A stretch of 64,000 bases of DNA from Bacteroidota bacterium. GTDB taxonomy: Bacteria > Bacteroidota > Bacteroidia > Bacteroidales > F082. The notes under the pieces are model-generated. The model made no database searches and was not told the origin of the DNA. It saw only the letters and a list, made by a program, of their open reading frames with translations. This document shows, in pieces, positions 27,627-37,827 of this stretch. The stretch covers positions 1 through 64,000 of the forward strand of contig JAERTF010000079.1 of the NCBI GenBank assembly GCA_016845105.1, given 5' to 3'. The position numbers and the translations under genes are program-made. Positions within the stretch are counted from its first letter, which is position 1, and each line of letters begins with the position of its first letter.

Positions 27627-27660
27627 GATCCTTCGACTACTCTCAGGATCAGTTCGACTA
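27627..27660. repeat. short REP-like element with GATCCT/AGGATC stem
   Basis: GATCCT (27627-27632) and AGGATC (27645-27650) are perfect inverted arms around a 12-base loop. The loop contains TTCGACTA, and TTCGACTA recurs just after the second arm (27653-27660). This resembles the dispersed CTTCGACT...CTCAGGAT repeats common between genes in many bacteria. It may also act as the end of the permease transcript. Confidence 0.45.
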
Positions 27661-27784
27661 AATAATTTTGTTTCTCAAAATTAAAGTCTCACAGATTTAC
27701 AAATCAGCATATTAACTTCCAACCTTTTCATCATAAACAATGTCTATAATATTGTACTATGGATCAAAAAATAATTTGTTTTTA

Positions 27785-27816
27785 TTTGATCTTCTCTAAA
27801 AAGGATAGTACTTTTG
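27785..27816 (+). promoter_or_regulatory. strong Bacteroidota promoter of the C25 protease operon
   Basis: TTTG at 27785-27788, a 20-bp spacer and TACTTTTG at 27809-27816 match both boxes of the primary-sigma promoter (TTTG-N19-20-TAnnTTTG) exactly. The start codon of the first protease lies 57 bp downstream. Confidence 0.8.
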
Positions 27817-27873
27817 GTTTTTTTATTTTAAGGCTATAATAATCAATTCAATACGATCAAAACAAAATATATT

Positions 27874-30800
27874 ATGAGAAAGTTATTTTCAATTGTTACG
27901 CTCTGCACCGTAATTCTATTTTCCTTTAGTTTGCAGGTTTATTCGGGCAATCAATCGATCATAGTTAATAAATCGAAACAATCTAGCCTAAGGCTGGTTC
28001 AGTCATCACCCGAAAAACTTGCCTATACTTCCACGGTTGGTGAAATCGAAGTGAGTAATATAAAAACTGAAAATGGAAAATACTTTAGATTATCAATAGA
28101 CCGTTTCGGAAAGTCTTCAAAAGAAGGTTATCCTGAATTACCTGTAATGCATCAACTAATGGAAATTCCTTTAAATTCAAAAGTTGAAGTTGAGATTACA
28201 AATTACAATGTTGAAGAATTTCGTTTAACCGATAAAGGGATTACATCATTACTAATTCCAATGCAAATGTCTCAACCCAAGTGTGGCGATTCAAAGGCCT
28301 TTGAAATAAACAACAATATTTATATTAAAGATAATTTTTATGGCGAAGACCTAGTTTCAGTAGATTTACTTGGAGTTATGCGCGGGGTTAACATTGGACG
28401 ATTAAATATATCTCCCGTAAGCTATAATCCTGTAACTAATATACTAAAAGTGGTGAAGGATGTTGAGTTTGTAATCACATTTGTAGATGCTAACCTGAGT
28501 TTGACTACAGATCTAAAACTAAAAACAAGGTCACCATATTTCACAGGAATATATAATTCGCTCCTAAATAGTCAGTATAATAACTTAACTCGTGAAAATT
28601 TCACTACTTATCCAGTAAGTTACGTAATAGTTTCTGATCGCATGTTTGAGAGTCAGCTACAACCATTTATCCAATGGAAAAAAAGGAAAGGATTTACTGT
28701 TGCAGAAGCATATACTGACGAAATTGGAAGCTCATTACAACAAATAAAGGATTATATTCAAGATTTATATGATGCAGGAACCCCGGAAAATCCCTCCCCT
28801 TCATTTGTTCTTTTTGTTGGTGATATTGCCCAAATACCTGCTTGGAATAATGGCGATGGGGTAACTGATAGAAATTATGTTGAATATACCGGTGACCTTT
28901 TCCCAGAAATCTTCTATGGGAGATTTTCAGCAGAAAATACGACTCAACTACAACCATACATTGATAAAACTCTTATGTATGAAAAATACATTATGCCTGC
29001 GTCATCATACCTCGACACCGTCTTGTTGGTGAGTGGAGTTGATGGTAGTTATGCTCAGGACTGGGGAAACGGGCAAATTAACTATGGCACAATTAACTAT
29101 TTTAATGAGGAACATGATATATACTCAAACACATATCTTTATCCAGCTTCAGGAAGTGCATCAGCTGCTATTAAGCAGCATGTTAGTGATGGTATAACAT
29201 TTGGTAATTACACAGCACATTGTTCACCAAATGGCTGGGCCGATCCGTCTTTTGTAATCAGTGATATTCCCAATTTAACAAATCAAGACAAATATGGCCT
29301 GTTAATTGGTAACTGCTGCTCATCAAGCGAATATCAAACTGATTGCTTTGCAGAGGAAATTCTTAGGGCCGAAAACAAAGGTTGTGTTGGATACATTGGT
29401 GGGTCGAATAGTACATATTGGGATGAGGATTATTACTTTGGTGTTGGTGTTGGTACGATTAATGAAAATCCACCGCCATATGAAGAAACAACTTTAGGTT
29501 GTTATGACAGATCGTTCCACGATCATGGAGAGCCTTTTTCTGATTGGTTTACCACAATGGATCAAATTGTTTTTGCTGGTAACTTAGCCGTTTCAGAAAG
29601 TGGATCGACACGTGAACAATATTATTGGGATATTTATAATTTAATGGGAGACCCTTCTTTAATGATCTACTTCTCAAATCCTCCGGTAAACCCGGTAGCC
29701 CATGAACCATTTATTATGATTGGTGCCACATCTACTACAATTAATGCTGCTCCATATTCTTATGTAGCATTAAATAATAATGGTGAAAATATTGTATCTA
29801 CTTTAGCTAATGAAAATGGGGTTGCCGTTTTGGAATTTGGAAGTTTTACAACTCCGGGTACTGCAGAATTAGTAATTACAGCTCAAAATTTTCAGCCCTA
29901 TATCGAAGACATTCAGATATTTGCTCCAAATGGCCCTTTCTGTATTTACGAAAACCACACAATTAATGATGACTCATTGGGCAACGGAAACGGAAATGCA
30001 GAATACGGCGAACAAGTGTTTATTAACCTATCGATGGTTAATTATGGTAATAACGATGCAGTTGATGTAAATGTAACAATATCCTCTGTATGTGCTGATG
30101 TGCTAATTGAAGATGCCATTGATATTTTTGATACCATTGAAATTAATGAAATAGTAACAAATGATAACGGTTTGTTAATTAAACTTGATGATGGCATTGA
30201 AGACCAAACTAATATGCTATTTGATATTATCGCTGTTGATAGTCAAGACTCGATTTGGGAAAGCCAGTTTGAAATAATAGCGTTTGCTCCTAAATTAACT
30301 CCACTTGAACTAATAATTGATGACAGTTTTAGTGGAAATGATAATGGAAGGCTTGATCCGGGTGAAGAGGCAATTGTTAAAATTAAAACAGCCAACACTG
30401 GACATTGTGTTGCTTATGATGTTGTTGCATCATTATTGCCTTATAATCCATATATAACAGTGCTAAGTGGAGATACAACAATAGCAACACTCAGTACTTT
30501 TGGAGCAGTTTATCCGCAATTTAACGTACTTGTTTCAAATGATGCACCCGAAGGAATACTTGCTGAAATGAGATACCAGCTTACCTCTGGAGCATATTTT
30601 GTGGAACGTCCTTACTATCCAAAGGTTGGTTTAATTGTTGAAGACTGGGAAACTGGCAACTTTAATAAATTTAATTGGCAATCGGATGGTGATCTTCCTT
30701 GGAGCATTACTGATTTATACCCATTTGAAGGTGATTTTGATGTTGTTTCAGGAGAAATTGGTAACAACCAAACAACTGAATTCTGGATACAATATCAAGT

Positions 30801-31860
30801 AATGTCACCCGACAGCATAAGTTTCCACAAGAAGGTTTCTTCTGAAGTGGACTTTGATTTCCTTCAATTTTATATCGATAACGAATTACAAGAAGAGTGG
30901 TCGGGAACTACTGAAAGTTGGACACGAGAGAGTTATTCTGTTAATCCTGGAATGAGAAAATTCCGTTGGGTTTACGAAAAGGACTACTCAAGCATAGGTG
31001 GTGCTGATAAAGGTTGGGTAGATTATATTGAATTACCCATGATGATGATAACAACAGTATATGCAGGGCCTGATAATATGGTTTGTGAAAACAATATCTA
31101 TCAATGTTCAGGATCTGCAACAAATTTTGACTCAATTTATTGGGAAACTTCAGGAACAGGTGTTTTTGATAATGTAAATACACTAGCTCCAATATATACA
31201 CCTTCGGAAGATGATATACTGTCAAAAAATGTACAGCTGAGTCTAAATCTAATTGATGTTGATGGAGTACCAGCAAGCGATACAATGAATCTGGGAATAA
31301 ACTACATCCCTTCAACTCCTTCAATTCCTGATGGCCCCGAAGAAGTTGATCTGCAAATAGTTTCCGAGAGCGAGTATACCATTGAAGCTGTGCAAGATGC
31401 AAATGCTTACTCATGGGTGATATACCCAGAAGAGTCAGGTATAATTAGCGGAACTCAAACAATTGGTACAGTAACATGGAATAATCAATATGAGGGTGAG
31501 GCTTGGATTAAGGTGCATGCAATAAATAATTGTGGAGTAAGTGATTATTCTGATTCACTCCTGGTTGTTGTAAGCAATCCTGTTGGATTGAATAATATCG
31601 AAAATGAGCTAACAGTAAGCATTAGTCCTAACCCAACCAAAGATATATTTGTAATAAGCCTTTCACCTTCTTTTGAAGATGAAGCCACTGTGAAAATAAC
31701 CAATCAATTGGGATCGGTTGTTTACTCTCATAACGTTTTGGGTGTTTCTGGTGGAACTAAATTAGCCATAAACCTTGAAGACCAGCCTGCTGGATTGTAC
31801 CTTGTTGAAACCAAAACCAAATCAAATAACATTATTAGCAAGCTAATGATTGTTAAATAA
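27874..31860 (+). CDS. gingipain-like C25 cysteine peptidase 1, T9SS cargo
   Basis: This 1328-residue exported precursor has a signal peptide (MRKLFSIVTLCTVILFSFSL) and an N-terminal propeptide-like region to about 230. The caspase-fold C25 peptidase follows (about 250-610). His449 in NYTAHCSPNGWADPS and Cys481 (or Cys482) in LIGNCCSSSEYQ match the catalytic His and Cys of gingipains in context and 32-33 residue spacing. An Ig-like domain (about 611-690) follows. Then come paired beta-sandwich modules with calcium-loop-like DDSFSGNDNGRLDPGEEA, a jelly-roll-like DWETGNFNKFNW region and an AGPDNMVCENN module (about 1064-1150). The T9SS type A sorting domain is at the end (VSISPNPTKDIFVISL to a final SKLMIVK). 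It should be a surface or secreted protease; substrate specificity is not readable. Confidence 0.93.
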   Translation: MRKLFSIVTLCTVILFSFSLQVYSGNQSIIVNKSKQSSLRLVQSSPEKLAYTSTVGEIEVSNIKTENGKYFRLSIDRFGKSSKEGYPELPVMHQLMEIPLNSKVEVEITNYNVEEFRLTDKGITSLLIPMQMSQPKCGDSKAFEINNNIYIKDNFYGEDLVSVDLLGVMRGVNIGRLNISPVSYNPVTNILKVVKDVEFVITFVDANLSLTTDLKLKTRSPYFTGIYNSLLNSQYNNLTRENFTTYPVSYVIVSDRMFESQLQPFIQWKKRKGFTVAEAYTDEIGSSLQQIKDYIQDLYDAGTPENPSPSFVLFVGDIAQIPAWNNGDGVTDRNYVEYTGDLFPEIFYGRFSAENTTQLQPYIDKTLMYEKYIMPASSYLDTVLLVSGVDGSYAQDWGNGQINYGTINYFNEEHDIYSNTYLYPASGSASAAIKQHVSDGITFGNYTAHCSPNGWADPSFVISDIPNLTNQDKYGLLIGNCCSSSEYQTDCFAEEILRAENKGCVGYIGGSNSTYWDEDYYFGVGVGTINENPPPYEETTLGCYDRSFHDHGEPFSDWFTTMDQIVFAGNLAVSESGSTREQYYWDIYNLMGDPSLMIYFSNPPVNPVAHEPFIMIGATSTTINAAPYSYVALNNNGENIVSTLANENGVAVLEFGSFTTPGTAELVITAQNFQPYIEDIQIFAPNGPFCIYENHTINDDSLGNGNGNAEYGEQVFINLSMVNYGNNDAVDVNVTISSVCADVLIEDAIDIFDTIEINEIVTNDNGLLIKLDDGIEDQTNMLFDIIAVDSQDSIWESQFEIIAFAPKLTPLELIIDDSFSGNDNGRLDPGEEAIVKIKTANTGHCVAYDVVASLLPYNPYITVLSGDTTIATLSTFGAVYPQFNVLVSNDAPEGILAEMRYQLTSGAYFVERPYYPKVGLIVEDWETGNFNKFNWQSDGDLPWSITDLYPFEGDFDVVSGEIGNNQTTEFWIQYQVMSPDSISFHKKVSSEVDFDFLQFYIDNELQEEWSGTTESWTRESYSVNPGMRKFRWVYEKDYSSIGGADKGWVDYIELPMMMITTVYAGPDNMVCENNIYQCSGSATNFDSIYWETSGTGVFDNVNTLAPIYTPSEDDILSKNVQLSLNLIDVDGVPASDTMNLGINYIPSTPSIPDGPEEVDLQIVSESEYTIEAVQDANAYSWVIYPEESGIISGTQTIGTVTWNNQYEGEAWIKVHAINNCGVSDYSDSLLVVVSNPVGLNNIENELTVSISPNPTKDIFVISLSPSFEDEATVKITNQLGSVVYSHNVLGVSGGTKLAINLEDQPAGLYLVETKTKSNNIISKLMIVK

Positions 31861-31897
31861 AACACCAGAAAACATTATCAACTAAATAAACCGAGTG

Positions 31898-34800
31898 ATG
31901 AAAAAATTCAAATTGTTAGTATTATTTGTAACCCTAACAACTATGTTGGGTGCCACTGAATGGGTAAAAATTAATTCGAATAATCCAACACCAACTAAAA
32001 TTGACTTATTGAGCTCCAATATTACAAGTACGCAATTTCAGGTAACTCTTGATGGGTACTACTCAACTGATGTGAAAATTAATAATGGGTTGGCTAAGCT
32101 TGTTTCAATGGAAAGTGGAACACCTTTACTCAAATTAGGTGCCCCTGAGGTTCAAAAAATTACAACTTCATTGGTTATTCCCGACATTGGAACAATGGAA
32201 GTGAAAATTATTTCTTCCAGTTATAAAGAGTATAAAGACGTTGATATTCTGCCTTCAAAGGGAAATCTTTACCGCGATATCCATCCATCGGAAGTTGATT
32301 TCGAATACGGTATTGAATATGAAACAGACAGTTTCTATCCTGGTGAACTTGCTTCATTAAGAGAACCTCACATAATTCGTGATTATCGAGGACAAACTGT
32401 GGTAATATATCCATTTCAATATAATCCAGTGCAAAAAGTACTTCGCGTATATAATGATATGGTTATTGAAGTAGCACAAATTGATAACAATGGAAACAAT
32501 ACCTTAATACGTCAAAATTCACTGACTAATATAAATCCGTTGTTCAATAATATTTACGATCGTCATTTTCTAAACTACAGTGCATCTTCTGGCAGGTATA
32601 CTCCTGAAGATGATCACGGAAATATGCTAATTATTTCATATGGTGACTTTATGGATGAAATGCAACCTCTAGTTGATTGGAAAATACAAACAGGTATGCC
32701 TGTTGAAATAGTTGATGTTGCTACAATAGGAGGTTCTACTCAGATAAAGCAATATATCAATACATATTACAACGATAAAGGACTAACTTTTGTTTTGCTG
32801 GTTGGAGATGCAGCACAGGTACCCGCAAGTTCAAATGGAGGAAATGATTCTGATAATGACTATGTTTATCTTGTTGGTAACGACCACTATCCAGATGCAT
32901 TTATAGGACGTTTTTCGGCTGAAAATGAAAATCATGTTATCACCCAGGTAACACGTACTATTGATTATGAAAAGGACCCGAACACAGATACGGATTGGTT
33001 TTCAGAAGCAATAGGAATTGCCTCAAATGAAGGGCCTGGAGATGATAACGAATATGATTACGCACATATTCGCAATATTAATACCGACTTACTTAATTTT
33101 ACTTACACTTATGCTTACGAGTTATTTGATGGCAGCCAGGGTGGTGAAGATGAGCCCGGAAATCCATCTTCATCCGATGTTGCAATTGCTGTAAACAGTG
33201 GTTCATCGATTATGACCTACACAGGACATGGTTCAAATACAGCGTGGAGTACTTCCGGATTCTCTAACTCAGATGTAAACAATTTAACAAATACTGGAAA
33301 ATTGCCCTTTATCTACGATGTTGCGTGTGTAAATGGAAATTTCGTTGGATTAACTTGTTTTGCCGAAGCATGGATGAGAGCCGAACATAATGGAGAGCCA
33401 ACTGGAGCAATTGCTACATTTATGTCAACTATAAATCAAAGCTGGAACCCGCCGATGTGTGGGCAAGATGAAATGATTGATATACTTACCGAGCAATATG
33501 CAGATAACATTAAAAGATCATTTGCAGGTATTGGTATAAACGGTTGTTTACTTATGAATGATGAATATGGTAGCGGTGGTGATGAGATGACAGATACCTG
33601 GACTGTTTTTGGTGATCCTTCTTTAATGGTTCGCACTGCAGCCCCAGCAAATATGACAGTATCAATGGATCCTGCAATACTTCTAGGGTCAACAACATTT
33701 ACCATTGATTGTGATGCAGAAGGAGGGCTGGCTGCCCTAACCTCCAATGGATCAATTTTGTCAACAGCTATTGTTGAAAATGGAGAAGCTGTACTACAAT
33801 TTGACCCAATGACACAACCAGGACTTGTTGATCTTGTAATTACAGCATTTAACTATCGACCAGCCATTACACAAATTGATGTAATTGCAGCAAATGGGCC
33901 ATATTTACTTTATGCAAATCACACCAATAATGACTCTCTCGGAAATAACAATAATGTACCTGAATATGGTGAAACAATATTCCTAACTATTGGTATAGAA
34001 AATCTGGGTGTTGAAGACGGTATTGATGTTCTTACAACAATTAGCATATCTGATCCTTATGTTGAAATAATAGACAACAGCGAACTTTATGAGCTTGTGG
34101 AAATTAACCAAATTACATATAAAGAAAATGGTTTTGAGATACTTCTGGCAGATGATGTCCCTGATCAGCATGAATTTAACTTCACATTAACTTCCACCGA
34201 TATTAACGATTCAACCTGGATAAATGAGTTTGTTGTTACAGCATTCGCTCCTGTATTAACAGCACTTGATCTTATTATAGATGATAGTCAAACAGGTAAT
34301 AATAATGGGTTGCTTGATCCAGGCGAACTTGCAACTCTTAGGTTTAAAACCACCAATGAAGGTCATTGTGCTGCATATAATGTAAACGCTTCATTAATAG
34401 CTTATAATCCATTTATAACCGTACTAAGTGGTGACACCATACTAGATGTACTAGGCACCTTTGCTGCTAGCTACCCTGAATTTGAAGTAGAGGTATCGAA
34501 TGATGCTCCTGAAGGTGTTCTTGCCGAGATGAAATACGAGCTAACTTCTGGAAGCTATAATACAGTTCAGTCATATTTCCCAAAAATTGGTATTATCCTT
34601 GAAGACTGGGAAACTGGTGACTTCAATAAATATGATTGGCATTTCGATGGTGATATGCCATGGGTAATTAGTGATTTATATCCCTATGAAGGATACTTTA
34701 CTGCTACTTCAGGTGCAATTGGTAATAATAAAGATTCGGAATTATGGATTCAGTATCAGGTAATGTCTCCCGATACAATTAGTTTCTATAAAAAAGTATC

Positions 34801-35821
34801 ATCAGAAGTTGATTTTGATAAACTTAAGTTTTACATAAATAATACCCTTCAGGCTGAATGGTCAGGAACATCCGAAAGCTGGACAAAAGAAAAGTTTGCC
34901 GTTAACGCCGGAATGAATAAGTTTAGATGGGTTTACGAAAAAGACTACTCAGGAATTGGTGGTGCCGACATGGCTTGGGTTGATTATATTGAGTTACCAA
35001 CTATGATGGCAACAACAGTATATGCCGGGCCCGATGACTATGCATGTGAAAACAACAACTTTCAATGTTTAGGATCAGCCACAAACTACACATCTATGCA
35101 GTGGGAAACTTCAGGTAGTGGAAGTTTTGAAAATGGACAAGCCCTGGATGCAATATATATAGCATCAGAAGAAGATATAAACAATGGTGTCGTGATGCTA
35201 ACATTAAACATTATTGATGTTGATGGTAATCCTGCAAGTGATATTATGGAATTAACTCTTAATAGCCTTCCGGGCGATCCTGCTATGCCTGATGGACCAG
35301 AATTAGTTGATTTACAAACGATGACTGTAAGTGATTATAATTCTCATATAGATGGCGGAGCTGATGCCTTTTCTTGGTTTATCTATCCTGAAGATGCAGG
35401 TACAATAACCGGAACTGGTACCACTGGTACAGTAGTTTGGAACCTTAATTATGAAGGAGAAGCATGGGTTAGCGTATTGGGATTGAATAATTGTGGACAA
35501 GGTAACATCTCTGATTCACTTCTTGTAATAGTTGCTAATCCTGTTGATATATTTGATCAGGAGGTTGCAGGTTTAAGTATTATTCCTAATCCGAATAACG
35601 GATTATTTACAATTTCGATATCATCAAAAGAAAGTTCTATAAACAATGTGTCTGTTGTAAATGCTCATGGTAAAACAATTCTAGATTCATCTGATATTGA
35701 TTTCAATAATAATATCAGCGCAACAATGGATTTCCGAAATTCACCATCAGGTATGTACTTCGTTATACTGCAAAACAATGACACGCGTATTGTTAAAAAA
35801 ATAATCATTCAGAATAACTAA
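31898..35821 (+). CDS. gingipain-like C25 cysteine peptidase 2, T9SS cargo
   Basis: Starting at ATG 31898 (a GTG lies one codon earlier), this 1307-residue precursor has a signal peptide (MKKFKLLVLFVTLTTMLGA), a pro-region and a C25 domain (about 240-590). His444 in MTYTGHGSNTAW and Cys477 in YDVACVNGNFVG fit the gingipain dyad; the Cys context DVACVNG is very close to that of gingipain R. The Ig-like domain, DDSQTGNNNGLLDPGELA module, DWETGDFNKYDW region and AGPDDYACENN module follow in the same order as in the gene upstream, then a T9SS sorting domain (LSIIPNPNNGLFTISI, final KKIIIQNN). It lies 37 bp after gene 1 in the same operon and ends at a strong terminator. The C-terminal half is far more like gene 1 than the protease half. 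Confidence 0.93.
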   Translation: MKKFKLLVLFVTLTTMLGATEWVKINSNNPTPTKIDLLSSNITSTQFQVTLDGYYSTDVKINNGLAKLVSMESGTPLLKLGAPEVQKITTSLVIPDIGTMEVKIISSSYKEYKDVDILPSKGNLYRDIHPSEVDFEYGIEYETDSFYPGELASLREPHIIRDYRGQTVVIYPFQYNPVQKVLRVYNDMVIEVAQIDNNGNNTLIRQNSLTNINPLFNNIYDRHFLNYSASSGRYTPEDDHGNMLIISYGDFMDEMQPLVDWKIQTGMPVEIVDVATIGGSTQIKQYINTYYNDKGLTFVLLVGDAAQVPASSNGGNDSDNDYVYLVGNDHYPDAFIGRFSAENENHVITQVTRTIDYEKDPNTDTDWFSEAIGIASNEGPGDDNEYDYAHIRNINTDLLNFTYTYAYELFDGSQGGEDEPGNPSSSDVAIAVNSGSSIMTYTGHGSNTAWSTSGFSNSDVNNLTNTGKLPFIYDVACVNGNFVGLTCFAEAWMRAEHNGEPTGAIATFMSTINQSWNPPMCGQDEMIDILTEQYADNIKRSFAGIGINGCLLMNDEYGSGGDEMTDTWTVFGDPSLMVRTAAPANMTVSMDPAILLGSTTFTIDCDAEGGLAALTSNGSILSTAIVENGEAVLQFDPMTQPGLVDLVITAFNYRPAITQIDVIAANGPYLLYANHTNNDSLGNNNNVPEYGETIFLTIGIENLGVEDGIDVLTTISISDPYVEIIDNSELYELVEINQITYKENGFEILLADDVPDQHEFNFTLTSTDINDSTWINEFVVTAFAPVLTALDLIIDDSQTGNNNGLLDPGELATLRFKTTNEGHCAAYNVNASLIAYNPFITVLSGDTILDVLGTFAASYPEFEVEVSNDAPEGVLAEMKYELTSGSYNTVQSYFPKIGIILEDWETGDFNKYDWHFDGDMPWVISDLYPYEGYFTATSGAIGNNKDSELWIQYQVMSPDTISFYKKVSSEVDFDKLKFYINNTLQAEWSGTSESWTKEKFAVNAGMNKFRWVYEKDYSGIGGADMAWVDYIELPTMMATTVYAGPDDYACENNNFQCLGSATNYTSMQWETSGSGSFENGQALDAIYIASEEDINNGVVMLTLNIIDVDGNPASDIMELTLNSLPGDPAMPDGPELVDLQTMTVSDYNSHIDGGADAFSWFIYPEDAGTITGTGTTGTVVWNLNYEGEAWVSVLGLNNCGQGNISDSLLVIVANPVDIFDQEVAGLSIIPNPNNGLFTISISSKESSINNVSVVNAHGKTILDSSDIDFNNNISATMDFRNSPSGMYFVILQNNDTRIVKKIIIQNN

Positions 35822-35845
35822 CAATTATTGTTCTAATGGAATTAC

Positions 35846-35879
35846 AAAAAAAGCCGACCTTAACAGATCGGCTTTTTTT
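35846..35879. terminator. bidirectional rho-independent terminator
   Basis: AAAAAAAGCCGA (35846-35857) pairs with TCGGCTTTTTTT (35868-35879) over 12 bp around a 10-base loop. The T-run on either strand lets it end both the protease operon and the glmS transcript, which converge here. Confidence 0.9.
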
Positions 35880-35898
35880 ATTATTCATAGTTAATAAA

Positions 35899-37743
35899 CT
35901 ATTCAACCGTAACGGATTTGGCCAAATTACGAGGCATATCAACATTACAACCTCTTAATACTGCAATATGATAAGCTAGTTTTTGAAGAGGAATTGAAGC
36001 AAGAATTGGAACAAGATATTCTTCTGTTGCTGGAATCTCAATAACAAAATCTGCTATTTCCTTAACTGTAGTATCTCCTTCTGTTACAATTGCAATCACA
36101 TTTCCCTTACGGGCTTTTACTTCTTGGATATTACTTACAACTTTCTCATAAATTCCAAGGTAAGGAGCAATGAATACAACTGGCATATTCTCATCGATTA
36201 GAGCAATTGGTCCATGTTTCATTTCCGCTGCCGGATAACCTTCAGCGTGAATATATGAAATCTCCTTAAGTTTCAACGCTCCTTCAAGTGCTACTGGGAA
36301 ATTATATCCTCTACCAAGATATAAGAAATTATTTACATCCTTATATTTATTAGCAATCTGGCTTACAAGTCCCTTTGAATTCGTTTTCAGTACCTTTTCA
36401 ACCTTCTCCGGTAATTGTTCCATTTCTTGGAGCAGTTGCATAAACCTGGCCTTTGGAATATTACCTTTCAATTGTGCAAGTCGCAATGCCATCAGTGTAA
36501 GCACTGTAACCTGAGCGGTAAATGCTTTAGTAGATGCTACGCCAATTTCCGGACCTGCATGGGTATAGGAACCTGCATGAGTGGCACGAGCAATTGAAGA
36601 GCCTACAACATTACAAATGCCAAGTATTGTAGCACCTTTGCTTTTGGCTAAATCTATTGCCGCTAGTGTATCTGCAGTTTCACCAGATTGTGAAATAGCA
36701 ATAACAACATCATCCTCTGTGATAATTGGGTTTCGGTATCTAAACTCGGAAGCATATTCAACCTCCACAGTAACTCTTGCAATATCTTCTAACAAATACT
36801 CACCAACCAAGCCAGCATGCCAAGAAGTACCACATGCAATAATTATAATACGCTTTGCCGTAAGTAGCTTTTGCTCATAATCAATAATTCCACCCAAAGA
36901 TACGTTACCTGTAATTGAATTAAGCCTACCCCTCATACTATCTCTAATGGAACGAGGTTGCTCATATATTTCCTTCATCATGAAATGGTCGTAACCTCCC
37001 TTTTCAAGCTCACTCAAATTCCATTCTAATTCCTGAACATAAGGTGTTTTCTCTTTGTTCTTATTGGTTACAATTTTAAAATCCTGTCCCCGGGTAAGTA
37101 CTGCAATTTCTTCATCTTCCAGATACACAACATTTTTGGTGTATTCAACTATTGGTGTTGCATCTGATGCAATATAATAATCGTCCTCTCCTATTCCTAT
37201 TACCAAAGGACTTCCCTTTCTTGCAGCAATAAGAGTATTTGGATGCTCATCCGAAAGAATTACTATGGCATACGCACCCACAACTTGGCAAAGTGCAATT
37301 CTTACAGCTTCATCAAGTAATACATTTTCATTTATCCGAATATCTTCAATAAGATTAACCAATACTTCTGTATCAGTATCTGATTCAAAAACATAGCCTC
37401 TCGAAATAAGTTCCTCCTTTAGGGTTGCATAATTTTCGATAATACCATTATGAATCAGTGATATTGATTTGCTTTGTGAGTAATGAGGGTGTGCATTAAT
37501 TTGATTTGGCTCACCATGAGTAGCCCATCGTGTATGAGCAATCCCGGCTTCGCCAACTATATTTTTACCCTCAATATATTTTTCAAGTTCAGCTACTTTT
37601 CCTACAGTTTTATAGGTTTGTATTTTACCATTTAAAATGGATATTCCAGCACTATCATAGCCTCTGTATTCAAGGCGTTGAAGTCCTTTTATCAATATTG
37701 GATGGGCATTTTTATACCCTATATAGGCAACTATTCCACACAT
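35899..37743 (-). CDS. glmS: glutamine-fructose-6-phosphate aminotransferase (isomerizing)
   Basis: The product (614 residues) makes glucosamine-6-phosphate from fructose-6-phosphate and glutamine, the first step toward UDP-GlcNAc for peptidoglycan and lipid A. The N-terminal glutamine-amidotransferase domain begins MCGIVAYIGYKNA, whose Cys2 becomes the nucleophile after Met removal. TRWATHGEPNQINAHPH and EYRGYDSAGI are visible. Two SIS sugar-isomerase domains follow (about 285-425 and 460-600) with the phosphate-binding CGTSWHAG, SQSGETADT and a C-terminal MPRNLAKSVTVE. The length is that of a full bacterial enzyme. It shares a strand with the DUF4270 lipoprotein and glycogen-synthase-like genes. 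No glmS ribozyme is visible in the 84 bp upstream. Confidence 0.97.
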   Translation of the reverse strand: MCGIVAYIGYKNAHPILIKGLQRLEYRGYDSAGISILNGKIQTYKTVGKVAELEKYIEGKNIVGEAGIAHTRWATHGEPNQINAHPHYSQSKSISLIHNGIIENYATLKEELISRGYVFESDTDTEVLVNLIEDIRINENVLLDEAVRIALCQVVGAYAIVILSDEHPNTLIAARKGSPLVIGIGEDDYYIASDATPIVEYTKNVVYLEDEEIAVLTRGQDFKIVTNKNKEKTPYVQELEWNLSELEKGGYDHFMMKEIYEQPRSIRDSMRGRLNSITGNVSLGGIIDYEQKLLTAKRIIIIACGTSWHAGLVGEYLLEDIARVTVEVEYASEFRYRNPIITEDDVVIAISQSGETADTLAAIDLAKSKGATILGICNVVGSSIARATHAGSYTHAGPEIGVASTKAFTAQVTVLTLMALRLAQLKGNIPKARFMQLLQEMEQLPEKVEKVLKTNSKGLVSQIANKYKDVNNFLYLGRGYNFPVALEGALKLKEISYIHAEGYPAAEMKHGPIALIDENMPVVFIAPYLGIYEKVVSNIQEVKARKGNVIAIVTEGDTTVKEIADFVIEIPATEEYLVPILASIPLQKLAYHIAVLRGCNVDMPRNLAKSVTVE

Positions 37744-37764
37744 GGCTTTTTCAATTATTTATTA

Positions 37765-37772
37765 CAAATATA
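37765..37772 (-). promoter_or_regulatory. candidate -7 box of glmS
   Basis: The minus strand reads TATATTTG, an exact TAnnTTTG, 21 bp upstream of the glmS ATG. This allows glmS its own transcript within the three-gene set. No TTTG lies at the usual spacing. Confidence 0.35.
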
Positions 37773-37827
37773 GAAGTTTTGATTAATAAAGAAAATATAA
37801 CAAAATCCGGATTGTACTAATTAAGTG

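Larger units (their letters stand above)
27530..27873. other. 344-bp intergenic region upstream of the protease operon
   Basis: This spacer holds a small hairpin-forming repeat at 27627-27660 and, further right, a well-formed promoter for the C25 protease genes. I see no coding frame. Upstream of the hairpin there is nothing I can name. Confidence 0.6.

Noticed and set aside
30941-31414. 157-codon minus-strand frame within C25 peptidase 1.
   Set aside because: It is antisense to a well-supported conserved gene and rich in His/Leu as expected from reverse reading; no family resemblance.
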